Origin: Caldilineaceae bacterium SB0661_bin_34
GTDB taxonomy: Bacteria > Chloroflexota > Anaerolineae > Caldilineales > Caldilineaceae
Length of the DNA stretch: 32,477 nt
Assembly: GCA_009841145.1 (NCBI GenBank)
Contig: VXMJ01000074.1
Coordinates: 1 to 32,477, forward strand
Direction of reading: 5' to 3'
Made by a program: the position numbers and the translations under genes. Shown here one piece after another: positions 1-7,279 of the stretch. Position 1 is the first letter of the stretch. Each line of letters begins with the position of its first letter. The notes beneath the pieces are model-generated. The model saw nothing but the letters and a program-made list of their open reading frames with translations. It did not search any database and was not told the DNA's origin.

Positions 1-798
1 TCCGCGTACCTTTGGGGGTGCCCATGGCATCCAAAACCCATTCTTCAGCAGCCTGTTAGCAAAGCCAAGCCGATTGTACCTGAGCCCAGACTGTTATCGA
101 AATATTTTCCAAGTCGCCGTTTCAATTTTTGTCGAATTAGATCCGGCCAGATCTTCCTCGACAGGGCACTTGCATTCTGATTGGGCCCCTACCGATGGGG
201 GGATCGGCGCATGGAAGCCGGAAATTCGCCACTACAGCAGGGGAACCCGTCAGTACGGGCATCGCGGCCGTGCGCAAATAGATCGGATGGGACCGGAACT
301 ACCTGTTTGAGGATCTGTTAAGGCAGAATGCGATTGCCCTCCCGAACTCAATTACAAGTTGTTGTGGTTATGATGTTTGCGGCATACTATCTTATGAATA
401 TTTGACATGTATAGTATCCTGAACAAGGAGGGTTGCAGTGCTGGATGCTGGCAATACGGTATAACAGCGAGCAAACTCGCCAGTTGGGGTGTTGCAATCC
501 GTACCCGGCAACACAATACTGATACTGGTTGCTTGGATGCCGCCCACCGCCGGTTGGCCCCGGGAACTCCTCCGGAAATCAGCGCGCGACTGCCATGGCG
601 GTCACGGCCGCGTCCGGCCAGATACTCCACTCCGCGTCCTCAAAAGCCACTATCATCGCAAATGGGTGGCGTGGATTGTGCTTGACAACCAGCATATGAT
701 CGCCTCCCGCCAGAAGCCGACACCGACACCAACTTCAACGGTAACTCCTACTTCGGCACCTGAGCCTACATCCACTCCCTTACGGAGATAAGAGCATA
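1..798. other. Stretch without a supportable gene
   Basis: I find no convincing gene here. The open frames are short, overlap each other on both strands and lack family motifs. The only protein-like hint is a Pro/Thr-rich run encoded on the plus strand at about 714-785 (PTPTPTSTVTPTSAPEPTST). It resembles the low-complexity linkers of secreted proteins, but no domain precedes it in that frame. It may be a gene remnant or chance. Confidence 0.5.
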
Positions 799-1206
799 AT
801 GTCAAAAAATACAACTGTCGGCATCTACGCAGGTCTGTTTGGCGGCTCCGTGTTTGGTGTCATGATGGCGGTCGGGGGCATGTTTCCCATGATCAGCAGC
901 ATGATGGGAATGGACAATGCTTTGGTCGGCTTTGTGCTGCACCTGATCATTTCGGCCGTTATTGGTGCCATCTTCGGCCTGGCTCTGGACACGATGGTGA
1001 TGCAGGGCCCGGGCATGAGCCTGTTGGCAGGCGGGATCTACGGCATCGTCTGGTGGGTTCTTGGACCGTTGCTGATTATGCCACTGGCGATGGGTATGCC
1101 TGTGTTTCAGGTCCAGGCCATGATGGGAAGTCTCTTTGGGCACATCATGTTTGGCGTCACCATGGGCACGATCTACTTCCTGTTGAGGAAACTTCCCGCC
1201 AGTTGA
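799..1206 (+). CDS. Small polytopic membrane protein, unknown function
   Basis: This encodes 135 residues, mostly hydrophobic, with about four membrane segments (roughly residues 8-32, 42-66, 73-95 and 103-128). It is rich in Gly and Met, including a GGSVFGVMMAVGGMFPM stretch and many small-residue packing motifs. The N-terminus is short and polar (MSKNTT). The start at 799 is supported by a GGAGA ribosome-binding site about 10 bases upstream. I do not recognise the family. It resembles the many short hypothetical inner-membrane proteins of bacteria, and no catalytic or metal-binding motif is evident apart from the Met-rich patches. It stands alone, with a possible terminator hairpin about 40 bases downstream. 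The gene is very likely real; its function is unknown. Confidence 0.8.
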   Translation: MSKNTTVGIYAGLFGGSVFGVMMAVGGMFPMISSMMGMDNALVGFVLHLIISAVIGAIFGLALDTMVMQGPGMSLLAGGIYGIVWWVLGPLLIMPLAMGMPVFQVQAMMGSLFGHIMFGVTMGTIYFLLRKLPAS

Positions 1207-1243
1207 AGAATGGCAGGAAACTCGTGGGGCCGCCCTGTACTTG

Positions 1244-1260
1244 GCACAAGGCCATTGTGC
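1244..1260 (+). terminator. Possible terminator hairpin after the membrane protein gene
   Basis: GCACAA at 1244-1249 and TTGTGC at 1255-1260 form a perfect 6-bp stem around a five-base loop, 38 bases after the stop of the 135-residue membrane protein. It is followed by only a weak T-rich stretch (tgttccttta). It lies just outside the TnpB-element end that starts near 1263, so it could instead belong to that element. Confidence 0.35.
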
Positions 1261-1262
1261 TG

Positions 1263-1343
1263 TTCCTTTACCTGGTACATTCCAGTACCGGTTCGGGTGA
1301 TTCGCTCTCGGTGGATGGGAACGGCATTGCACGCCCCCGCAAC
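1263..1343 (-). repeat. 3' end of TnpB-type element, left copy
   Basis: The reverse complement of this stretch matches 3993-4067 on the plus strand. Both copies carry a nearly shared block encoding a GRA..PSTESE tail (ccaccgagagcgaat is identical) and end in GTACC-R-GGT-R-AAGGAA. Two elements in opposite orientation sharing a coding tail and then a common terminus is what is expected for the right end of an IS200/IS605-like element. In this class the guide (omega/re) RNA usually overlaps this end. That role is inferred from the family and is not shown here. Confidence 0.6.
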
Positions 1344-2392
1344 TCGAGTCCGCGTGGAGCAGTCCCCACCGCTGTCCTGGTTCGTTCCGCGAGCAGGGCG
1401 CGCACCTCCTTGTAGGGTATGTACAACGTTATCTCCTCGTCGTCCAGCCTCGCCAGAATGTTGCAGGCGGCATTGACGTCCGCGTCCAGCACAACCCCGT
1501 CAAGACAGTAAAACCGATCCCAGCGACGACGGCCCTGCAACAGGCCCGTACGGGAGTCGACTTGCGATGTGTAGGCCGGGTTGGCCAATGCCAGCGCAGA
1601 ACCTCTGCGCCGAGAAATCGAGGTTAGGGTGTCCGCCATCACGCCCTTGACCCAACCGTTCAAACGACGGTTGGTGTCCCTGTGGCGGTACCTGGCGGAC
1701 TTCATGGACACGGACAGGTCCTCGCAGGCGATCGTGCCGGCCTTGTCCACGCCCACGGTGGCCTTCCCGCAGGGACGCGTGCTGCACACCTGTGCCTCGT
1801 CCACCGCATAGTGGACTTCCACCTGTCCGTTGTCCCGCAGGAGGATGCGGAGGGTGCCGGAAGGCAGGTGCGTGCCCTTGAGCGGAATGGCGATGCGTTG
1901 GCCGCGTTCCAAACCCTGGAGGTACACCCAGGCCCGGTCGTGCCAGACCTGGGTGGTGTAGGAGCCCGCGTCGGCCACGATCTGGTTCGTCACATGGGAC
2001 CGGCCGCCGCGCCACTGTTTCCGCATCTGCCGGTGCAGGAACGAATCCTCGGTCCAGCGGTTCTGCTTGAGCAGGTTGTACAGGCGCTCGCGTTCGGCAC
2101 TGTTCCCCCGCGTGCGGTGCCGGATAGCCTTCTTGACCGGCACCTTGGAAGCCTCCCGCGCCGCACCGATGTCCCCCAGCGCATCCGCCAAGGTCGCATT
2201 GCCCAGACGCGCCGGCAGCCCGTGCCAGTCATATCCCTCCGCCATCCAGGCATCGCGGATGTCGTAGGGGGATTGCAGGACCGCGGACACCCCGCTGCAC
2301 CGTTGCCAGGCATCCACGCGTACCTTGCCGTACAGGACGACGAGCCGTGCCAAGCGGTCGTGCTTGGCCGCGTTCAGCCCCTGGCTGTGCAA
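1268..2392 (-). CDS. TnpB-like RNA-guided nuclease family protein, internally deleted
   Basis: This encodes 374 residues if translation starts at the TTG at 2392; no in-frame ATG lies between it and the TAG at 2426. The C-terminal half shows a RuvC-like layout: GVDKAG (Asp of RuvC-I), CEDLS (Glu of RuvC-II) and LDADVNAACNIL (Asp of RuvC-III). Only about 8 residues separate the first Asp from the Glu, where TnpB proteins normally have some 80-100, so the strands between them are missing. The usual four-Cys zinc finger before RuvC-III is also absent: the region reads SQVDSRTG..FYCLDG. It was probably once the TnpB of an IS605-type element, with its 3' end matching a second copy at 3993-4067. 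No TnpA is present. It is likely inactive as a nuclease, though the frame is open. Confidence 0.7.
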   Translation of the reverse strand: MHSQGLNAAKHDRLARLVVLYGKVRVDAWQRCSGVSAVLQSPYDIRDAWMAEGYDWHGLPARLGNATLADALGDIGAAREASKVPVKKAIRHRTRGNSAERERLYNLLKQNRWTEDSFLHRQMRKQWRGGRSHVTNQIVADAGSYTTQVWHDRAWVYLQGLERGQRIAIPLKGTHLPSGTLRILLRDNGQVEVHYAVDEAQVCSTRPCGKATVGVDKAGTIACEDLSVSMKSARYRHRDTNRRLNGWVKGVMADTLTSISRRRGSALALANPAYTSQVDSRTGLLQGRRRWDRFYCLDGVVLDADVNAACNILARLDDEEITLYIPYKEVRALLAERTRTAVGTAPRGLELRGRAMPFPSTESESPEPVLECTR

Positions 2393-2986
2393 GATGCGTG
2401 TAACCTTCTCAGCCGTCGGCGGCGGCTACAACAGTTCTGCTTGCGGTAGCGGCACCAACCGTACCACCGACAGATGATGAAGGACCCGCTTTGCGAGCGG
2501 TTCGTCCGGAACAGGCAAAGCCTGCGCGTGCCGTGCCGGCCTCCGTACATCCACGGCAAGGCCGATCCCGCGGCCGTACGCTTTCATGGCTTGCACTTGC
2601 CTTGACCGGTCATCCTTTCGGCTACGGTGGGACATCCGGTCGGAGACCACCATTGGGCCCTCCGGTGTAGGCGTGTCCCGCTCCAGGAAGCGCAGAGCGT
2701 TGGTCTCAGTGTCATCCCGTGGCCCCGTCACCGCGCGCCGGACCGGAAATGGCCCCGAACGAGTCAGGGCGCGCAACGGAGGGGCTGAAGGATGCACCCG
2801 TGTCCCGAACCGGGAAATGTGGTGAATTTTATCCATGATCCATGTGATGCCACAACACCTGTCAATCAACTGACGGCTCATCCAGGCTCCATTCGGGCTG
2901 CCGCCTTCGTACAGGACGCTTCGACGACGGTGCCCGTCCCGATCCGAGCCCAGGTGCAAGGCCTGGTTGGTTAAGGTCGAATTGAC
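2393..2986. other. Unassigned stretch between two TnpB remnants
   Basis: No recognisable gene. On the minus strand an open frame (2426-3004) runs in the same frame as the TnpB-like gene and is separated from it by a single TAG at 2426-2428, but its translation has no family motif and looks Arg/Ser-rich and non-globular. It may be rearranged flanking DNA between two element copies. Confidence 0.4.
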
Positions 2987-3105
2987 ACAATGGGTGTTGC
3001 ACAAGAGCTACACCGCAACCTACACGGACAGCGACGGGGCGCGCCACGGCGAGGGCCTGGGCGACCTGTTGTCCGAGGAGAGCGACCAGTGCAAGGTCAA
3101 GGGGA
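2987..3105 (+). pseudogene. TnpB-like fragment: RuvC-I region
   Basis: If the single C at 3000 is ignored, the plus strand reads TMGVDKSYTATYTDSDG, followed by GEGLGDLLSEESD and CKVKG. The GVDK start matches the RuvC-I GVDK of the minus-strand TnpB-like protein, and the rest is the kind of sequence expected immediately after RuvC-I, which that protein lacks. The fragment has an internal one-base frameshift and no preceding N-terminal domain in frame. It ends near the transposase remnant at 3117. It belongs to a second, plus-strand copy of the same element family, whose 3' end is at 3993-4067. Confidence 0.6.
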
Positions 3106-3116
3106 TACAGACACAG

Positions 3117-3826
3117 CTAGCTTCGGGAGGTGAGCAGAAGCATCAGGCCATAGGCCATGCCCGCAAGATCGGCACTGTCCAGGTTTCCGGCCAGCAAGTG
3201 CAGGAAGGCTTGTGCGCCCTGCGGCGTCTTCAGGCCGCGGGCCAGCCGCGCCCGGGGCCTGAGCATCCAAACCAGCCCCCGGCAGGTTTGTGCTGGAGGG
3301 GACGGAGGGGTCGCGCACGCAGCGCACGAGGTCGTTCCAGCGGTCCATGACATGTTCCACCAAGGCCAGCACGGGCGGCGACAGCCGGACCGCGCCCTGG
3401 TGTGCCCACTCACAGCAGACCAGCAGCCGTTGGCCGCCCACAGGGGCAGTTCCCGCACCAGCTGCATCACCCCCCGCAGCACGGCCGCGTCCTCCGGGGT
3501 CGGCAGGATCCTGTCCTGACCCTGGCGCATGCGTTGCAGCCGCCGGCGCACCGTGCGGCACAGGTCGCACGCAGGGTGACGCCTAGCAGATACAGGCGCA
3601 TCAGGGTTTCCTGCCCAGGGCCGCGTGCGCTACTGGCAGGCACCCCCTCCGGAAGGCGCGAATGGGTGCGCCCGCAGCTCTGGCAGCGGCAGGGGCTCAG
3701 CAGCAGATGGCACTCGTAGCAGCCGTTGCGCCAAAAGGCGCGCCGGCCACAATGGGGACACGCCTCCGGCGGACCGGGGTCCCCAAGTTGACGCGCGGGA
3801 TTGTCAGGGACTACCGTGAAAGACAA
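3117..3826 (-). pseudogene. Insertion-sequence transposase, multiply frameshifted
   Basis: From an ATG at 3826 the protein begins with a zinc ribbon (CPHCG, then CQSCGRTHSRLPEG), the N-terminal finger found in transposases of the ISL3-like/DUF6431 type. The homologous-looking sequence then moves between all three minus frames. The frame of 3551 gives TPEDAAVLRGVMQLVRELPL, a second frame gives LALVEHVMDRWNDLVRCV and ends in PSSTN, and the 3551 frame resumes with MLRPRARLARGLKTPQGAQ. The last part resembles the STNN..ER..G..K.R.R..RG.KT..GA block near the end of such transposases. At least three frameshifts make it a pseudogene. Its outer end at 3874-3928 is repeated inverted at 32423-32477. 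The exact IS family is uncertain. Confidence 0.65.
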
Positions 3827-3873
3827 GGAGAGAGGTCCTTGCTTGGATTGAATGCGTCAAACCAAGGGTACAG

Positions 3874-3928
3874 GGCCTCTCGTCTTGTTCCGGGACTCAG
3901 CCGTTTTCAACGAAAGTGAAACAGTGCC
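3874..3928 (+). repeat. End of insertion sequence, left copy of inverted pair
   Basis: These 55 bases match the reverse complement of 32423-32477 with six mismatches by eye. Similarity stops exactly after ...gtgaaacagtgcc in both, which marks the element tip (read inward, GGCACTGTTTCACTTTCGTTG). It lies about 50-100 bases upstream of the decayed transposase at 3117-3826, as expected for its terminal region. Confidence 0.7.
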
Positions 3929-3992
3929 GTTCTGCCGGCATTGGTCAATCCAATCTACAACTTCGCGAACAGACTCCTGGATGGGCCTGCTA

Positions 3993-4067
3993 AGGGGCGC
4001 GCAAACCTTTCCCCATCCACCGAGAGCGAATGACCCTCACTGGGCCAAACAGTACCGGGTGAAGGAA
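3993..4067 (+). repeat. 3' end of TnpB-type element, right copy
   Basis: The plus strand encodes a tail GRANLSPSTESE ending at a TGA (4031-4033), parallel to GRAMPFPSTESE of the minus-strand TnpB-like protein. The common terminal motif GTACCGGGTGAAGGAA follows at 4052-4067. The element end lies only 7 bases from the stop codon of nuoN (4075-4077, minus strand), so insertion just spared that gene. About 170 or more residues between the RuvC-I fragment at 2987-3105 and this tail are missing, and the transposase remnant lies between them. Confidence 0.6.
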
Positions 4068-4074
4068 CCGAAGG

Positions 4075-5571
4075 TCAGGAACCGACTGACAGTAGTTGTT
4101 CGGAGGCGGTGGTGGCCCACTCGATGAGGGGATCCGGATACAGGCCAATCCAGAACACCACCAGGGTGCAGACGACCAGAACGGCCCCCATGCCAATCGG
4201 CATGCTCACGGGTTCGGCATCGGTTTCACGCTCGCCGAAATACATTACCCGAACCACGTTGACGTAGTACCAGGCCGCGATGCCGGCATTGACAACCCCG
4301 GCCCCCGCCAGCCAGAAGTACTGCCGCTGCACCGCCGCACCAAACACGAAGAACTTGCCCCAGAAGCCGGCCGTCGCCGGAATGCCCGCCAGGCTCAGCA
4401 GAAACACCGTCAACATGACGGCCAGTGCGGGCGCGCGGCGGTACAGGCCTTCGAAGGCGCCGATATCGGTGCGGTTGGCCCGTTCCTCAAGCACCATGAC
4501 CACCAGGAAGGCGCCGACATTCGTGAACATGTAGGCGATCAGATAGATGAGGAGGCCGTTGATGCCGTCCATGTAGCTTTCCGTGCCGGCAGCCACCGCA
4601 GTAATGCCAATCAGCAGGTACCCGGCATGCGCCACCGAACTGTACGCCAGCATGCGCTTGACATCCCGCTGGCGCAGCGCCATCAGGTTGCCCATGGTCA
4701 TGGTCAAGATGCTGAGGCCGGCCATGACCGGTACCCAGTCCACCAGCAGCGCGTTCATCGATACCACGAAGACCCGGGCGGTAACCGCCAGGCCTATGGC
4801 CTTGGAGGCGGTCGAGAGATAAATCGTGACCGGGGTCGGAGCGCCGTCGTAGGTGTCGGGCGCCCACTGGAAGAAGGGTGCCAGCGTGGCCTTGAAACCT
4901 AGGCCCACCATCACAAACATGGTGGCCGGAAGCAACGCGGGCACCAACACGGATGTGTCGTTGGCGGCGATGTAGGCGGCGATGCCCTTCAGATCCAGGG
5001 TGCCGGTGGCGCCGTACACAAAGGTCATGCCGTAGAGCATGGCCGCCGAGGCCACCGCGCCATAGAGGAAATATTTCAATCCCGCTTCAGCACTGCGTTG
5101 GTTGTCGCGCAGGAACCCGGCCAACAGATAGCTGGTAATGGACAGGAACTCGATGGCCACGTACAGCATGATCAGGTTGGATGCAGACAGGGCCGCACTC
5201 ATGGCCAGGGTCACCCAGACAAAGAAGCTCCAGAACTCGCCGCGCCGTTCCGTGCGCTTGTTCATGTAGGTACTGCCGGCCATCGTGATCAGGATCATGA
5301 CCAAAATGATCGGTGCCTTGAGCAATGCCGCGAAGAGATCGATCTCCAGCATGTTGAGGACGGCGGCCGGCTTCTGGGCTACCTCCAGCTCGAAGAAGGC
5401 GTAGGTCTGGAACAGCGACGCCACGAAGGCCACACTCAGCGTGAAGAGCGCGAGCGTGGCATAGCCCCTCCCGCTGTCTGTGCGGTCGCGCGCGAACACG
5501 TCGATCAGGAAAATGACCAGACCGCCCGTGAAGAGGAGGATTTCAGGCGCCAGCAGGCTGAACTGTTCCAC
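4075..5571 (-). CDS. nuoN: Complex I membrane subunit NuoN, second set
   Basis: This 498-residue polytopic protein is one of the three antiporter-like proton-pumping subunits of the complex I membrane arm. Family signatures include YVAIEFLSITSYLLAGF with the TM5 glutamate, AGLKYFLYGAVASAAMLYG, FKATLAPFFQWAPDTYDGAP with the TM7 lysine, DVKRMLAYSSVAHAGYLL, and AGIPATAGFWGKF with the TM12 lysine. About 14 helices span the length, normal for NuoN. It is the last gene of the minus-strand set, 46 bases after nuoM. It is clearly paralogous to, but well diverged from, the NuoN at 26458-27921. The key charged residues are intact, so a functional pump is expected. A TnpB-element end abuts its 3' end. 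Confidence 0.95.
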   Translation of the reverse strand: MEQFSLLAPEILLFTGGLVIFLIDVFARDRTDSGRGYATLALFTLSVAFVASLFQTYAFFELEVAQKPAAVLNMLEIDLFAALLKAPIILVMILITMAGSTYMNKRTERRGEFWSFFVWVTLAMSAALSASNLIMLYVAIEFLSITSYLLAGFLRDNQRSAEAGLKYFLYGAVASAAMLYGMTFVYGATGTLDLKGIAAYIAANDTSVLVPALLPATMFVMVGLGFKATLAPFFQWAPDTYDGAPTPVTIYLSTASKAIGLAVTARVFVVSMNALLVDWVPVMAGLSILTMTMGNLMALRQRDVKRMLAYSSVAHAGYLLIGITAVAAGTESYMDGINGLLIYLIAYMFTNVGAFLVVMVLEERANRTDIGAFEGLYRRAPALAVMLTVFLLSLAGIPATAGFWGKFFVFGAAVQRQYFWLAGAGVVNAGIAAWYYVNVVRVMYFGERETDAEPVSMPIGMGAVLVVCTLVVFWIGLYPDPLIEWATTASEQLLSVGS

Positions 5572-5617
5572 GACAGGTGTTTCCTGGAAGATCGAGGGGA
5601 ATGTCTCTGCGGACCTG

Positions 5618-7237
5618 TCAGCTCGGGCCGGTGATGAACATGATCAGGCGGACCGAGGCAGTGTTGAAGAACGAGAGCAGCCAAGTGGGATAGATGCCGA
5701 TCACGAACATGCCGATCACCAGGGGCCACATGGTCAGCTTTTCAAAAAACACCATGTCGGTCGGACCGTCGGCATGCCGTCCGTCCACATCGGTCCAGTG
5801 ATCCAGTTTCGTGCTGTCGTACTCGCCCAGGAACACGTTCTGGATGATCCGCCACAGGATGTACACGGCCGTCATCACGATGCCGATGGTCCCGAAGGCG
5901 GCCCAGATGGGCACAATCGCAAACGCACCGCGGAAGGTGAAAAACTCCGCCCAGAAGCCGGCCAGGCCCGGCAGGCCCAGGCTGGCAAAGGCGGTCACCA
6001 GCATGATGCCGTAGAAGTAGGGGGTCTTGGCGCTCAGGCCCCCGAACTTCGAGAGGTCGCGGGTGTGCGCCCGCTCGTAGATGATCCCCACGAGCAGGAA
6101 CAAGGCCCCGGTAATGATGCCGTGGTTGAACATCTGCAGGGTGGCACCGTTCAGGGCCATGACGGCACTGTCGTAAATCTGGCCCGACGTGACCGCGTCG
6201 CTGAACTTGCCGGCGACCGCATTCAGGCCATCCGGGGTCAGCACCAGTGATGCGGCACCGATGCCCAGCATCACGTAACCCATGTGGCTGACCGAACTGT
6301 AGGCGATGAGCCGCTTCAGGTCGCTCTGCGCAACGCAAACGAACGCGCCGTAGACGATGGCCACGGCGCCCACGGCAATGACTGCCCAGGCCCAGTGCTG
6401 ACTGGCCTCGGGAAATGTTGGCAGGACAATGCGCAGGAAGCCGTAGGCCCCCAGCTTGAGCAGGACTCCGGCGAGGATCACGCTGCCCGCCGTCGGCGCC
6501 TCGGTGTGGGCGTCCGGCAACCAGGTATGGAAGGGGAAGCTGGGCACCTTGAAGGCAAACCCGAGGAAGAATCCCCAGAAGGCCAGACTGCCCAGCAGGA
6601 GGCGGTTGTGATCGTCCAGCTGCATGAACGGCTGGGCCTCGGCCGCCATCAGGATGTCGAAGGTGCCGGTCGCAAGGTAGGTCAGCAGGATCGCCAGCAG
6701 CATGGCCACCGATCCGACCAGGGTGTAGATGAAGAACTTGATGGACGCGTAGCTGCGGTTCTCGCCGCCCCAAATTCCGATCAGGAGGTACATCGGAACC
6801 AGGGACACTTCCCAGAAGAGGTAGAACAGCACATAGTCCAGCGCCATGAACACGCCCAGCATGCTCAGTTCCAGCAGGTGGAACATCACGAAGTACTCCC
6901 GCACCCGGGTGCGGATGGTGCGGGCGCTGTAGTACAGGCTGAGGGTGGACAGCAGGGTTGTGAGGAAAATCAGGGGGAGGCTGAGGCCGTCGACCGCAAT
7001 CCGGAAGTTCGAGTTCAGCATCGGAATCCACGGCGCGGAAATCTCGCCGTACAGTTCGCCGGCATCCCGGTCGTAGGTCAGCATCAGCCAGGCGCTCAGG
7101 ACCAGTGGCACGAGGCTGAACAGGATCGACGACCAGCGGATGGCCCGATCCGAGCGGCTGAACACCAGTACCCAAATGCCGGCCACCAGCGGCATGAAGA
7201 GGGTTGCAAACAATGCCACCTGGCTCGCATTGGCCAT
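5618..7237 (-). CDS. nuoM: Complex I membrane subunit NuoM, second set
   Basis: This encodes 539 residues from the ATG at 7237, which has a strong AGGAGG site 8 bases upstream. The frame extends to 7279, but that longer start has no such site. It is an antiporter-like proton-pumping subunit. Markers are LYYSARTIRTRVREYF, LFYLFWEVSLVPMYLLIG with the TM5 glutamate, FAFKVPSFPFHTWLPDAH with the TM7 lysine, SDLKRLIAYSSVSHMGYVML, and GLPGLAGFWAEFF, where NuoM proteins carry Glu instead of Lys at the TM12 site. Length is slightly above the usual 490-510 because of a loop near residues 360-385 (LTPDGLNAVAGKFSDAVT). It lies between nuoL and nuoN of the minus operon. Confidence 0.95.
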   Translation of the reverse strand: MANASQVALFATLFMPLVAGIWVLVFSRSDRAIRWSSILFSLVPLVLSAWLMLTYDRDAGELYGEISAPWIPMLNSNFRIAVDGLSLPLIFLTTLLSTLSLYYSARTIRTRVREYFVMFHLLELSMLGVFMALDYVLFYLFWEVSLVPMYLLIGIWGGENRSYASIKFFIYTLVGSVAMLLAILLTYLATGTFDILMAAEAQPFMQLDDHNRLLLGSLAFWGFFLGFAFKVPSFPFHTWLPDAHTEAPTAGSVILAGVLLKLGAYGFLRIVLPTFPEASQHWAWAVIAVGAVAIVYGAFVCVAQSDLKRLIAYSSVSHMGYVMLGIGAASLVLTPDGLNAVAGKFSDAVTSGQIYDSAVMALNGATLQMFNHGIITGALFLLVGIIYERAHTRDLSKFGGLSAKTPYFYGIMLVTAFASLGLPGLAGFWAEFFTFRGAFAIVPIWAAFGTIGIVMTAVYILWRIIQNVFLGEYDSTKLDHWTDVDGRHADGPTDMVFFEKLTMWPLVIGMFVIGIYPTWLLSFFNTASVRLIMFITGPS

Positions 7238-7279
7238 TGGCCCGACCTCCTGACTCTCCGAAACCTGGAACCGTTGCAA

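Noticed and set aside
402-416. TTGACA followed by TATAGT as a promoter
   Set aside because: The spacing is only a few bases, far from the 16-18 needed, and no gene follows.
2426-3004. A 192-codon frame in phase with the TnpB-like gene, separated from it by one TAG, suggesting stop readthrough
   Set aside because: The upstream translation shows no TnpB or other motif, and nothing suggests TAG recoding. It is more likely chance openness in rearranged DNA.
3164-3185. GGCACTGTCC inside the decayed transposase as the second end of that insertion sequence
   Set aside because: It lies within transposase-like coding sequence and matches the terminal repeat over only eight bases. The true inner end was not found.
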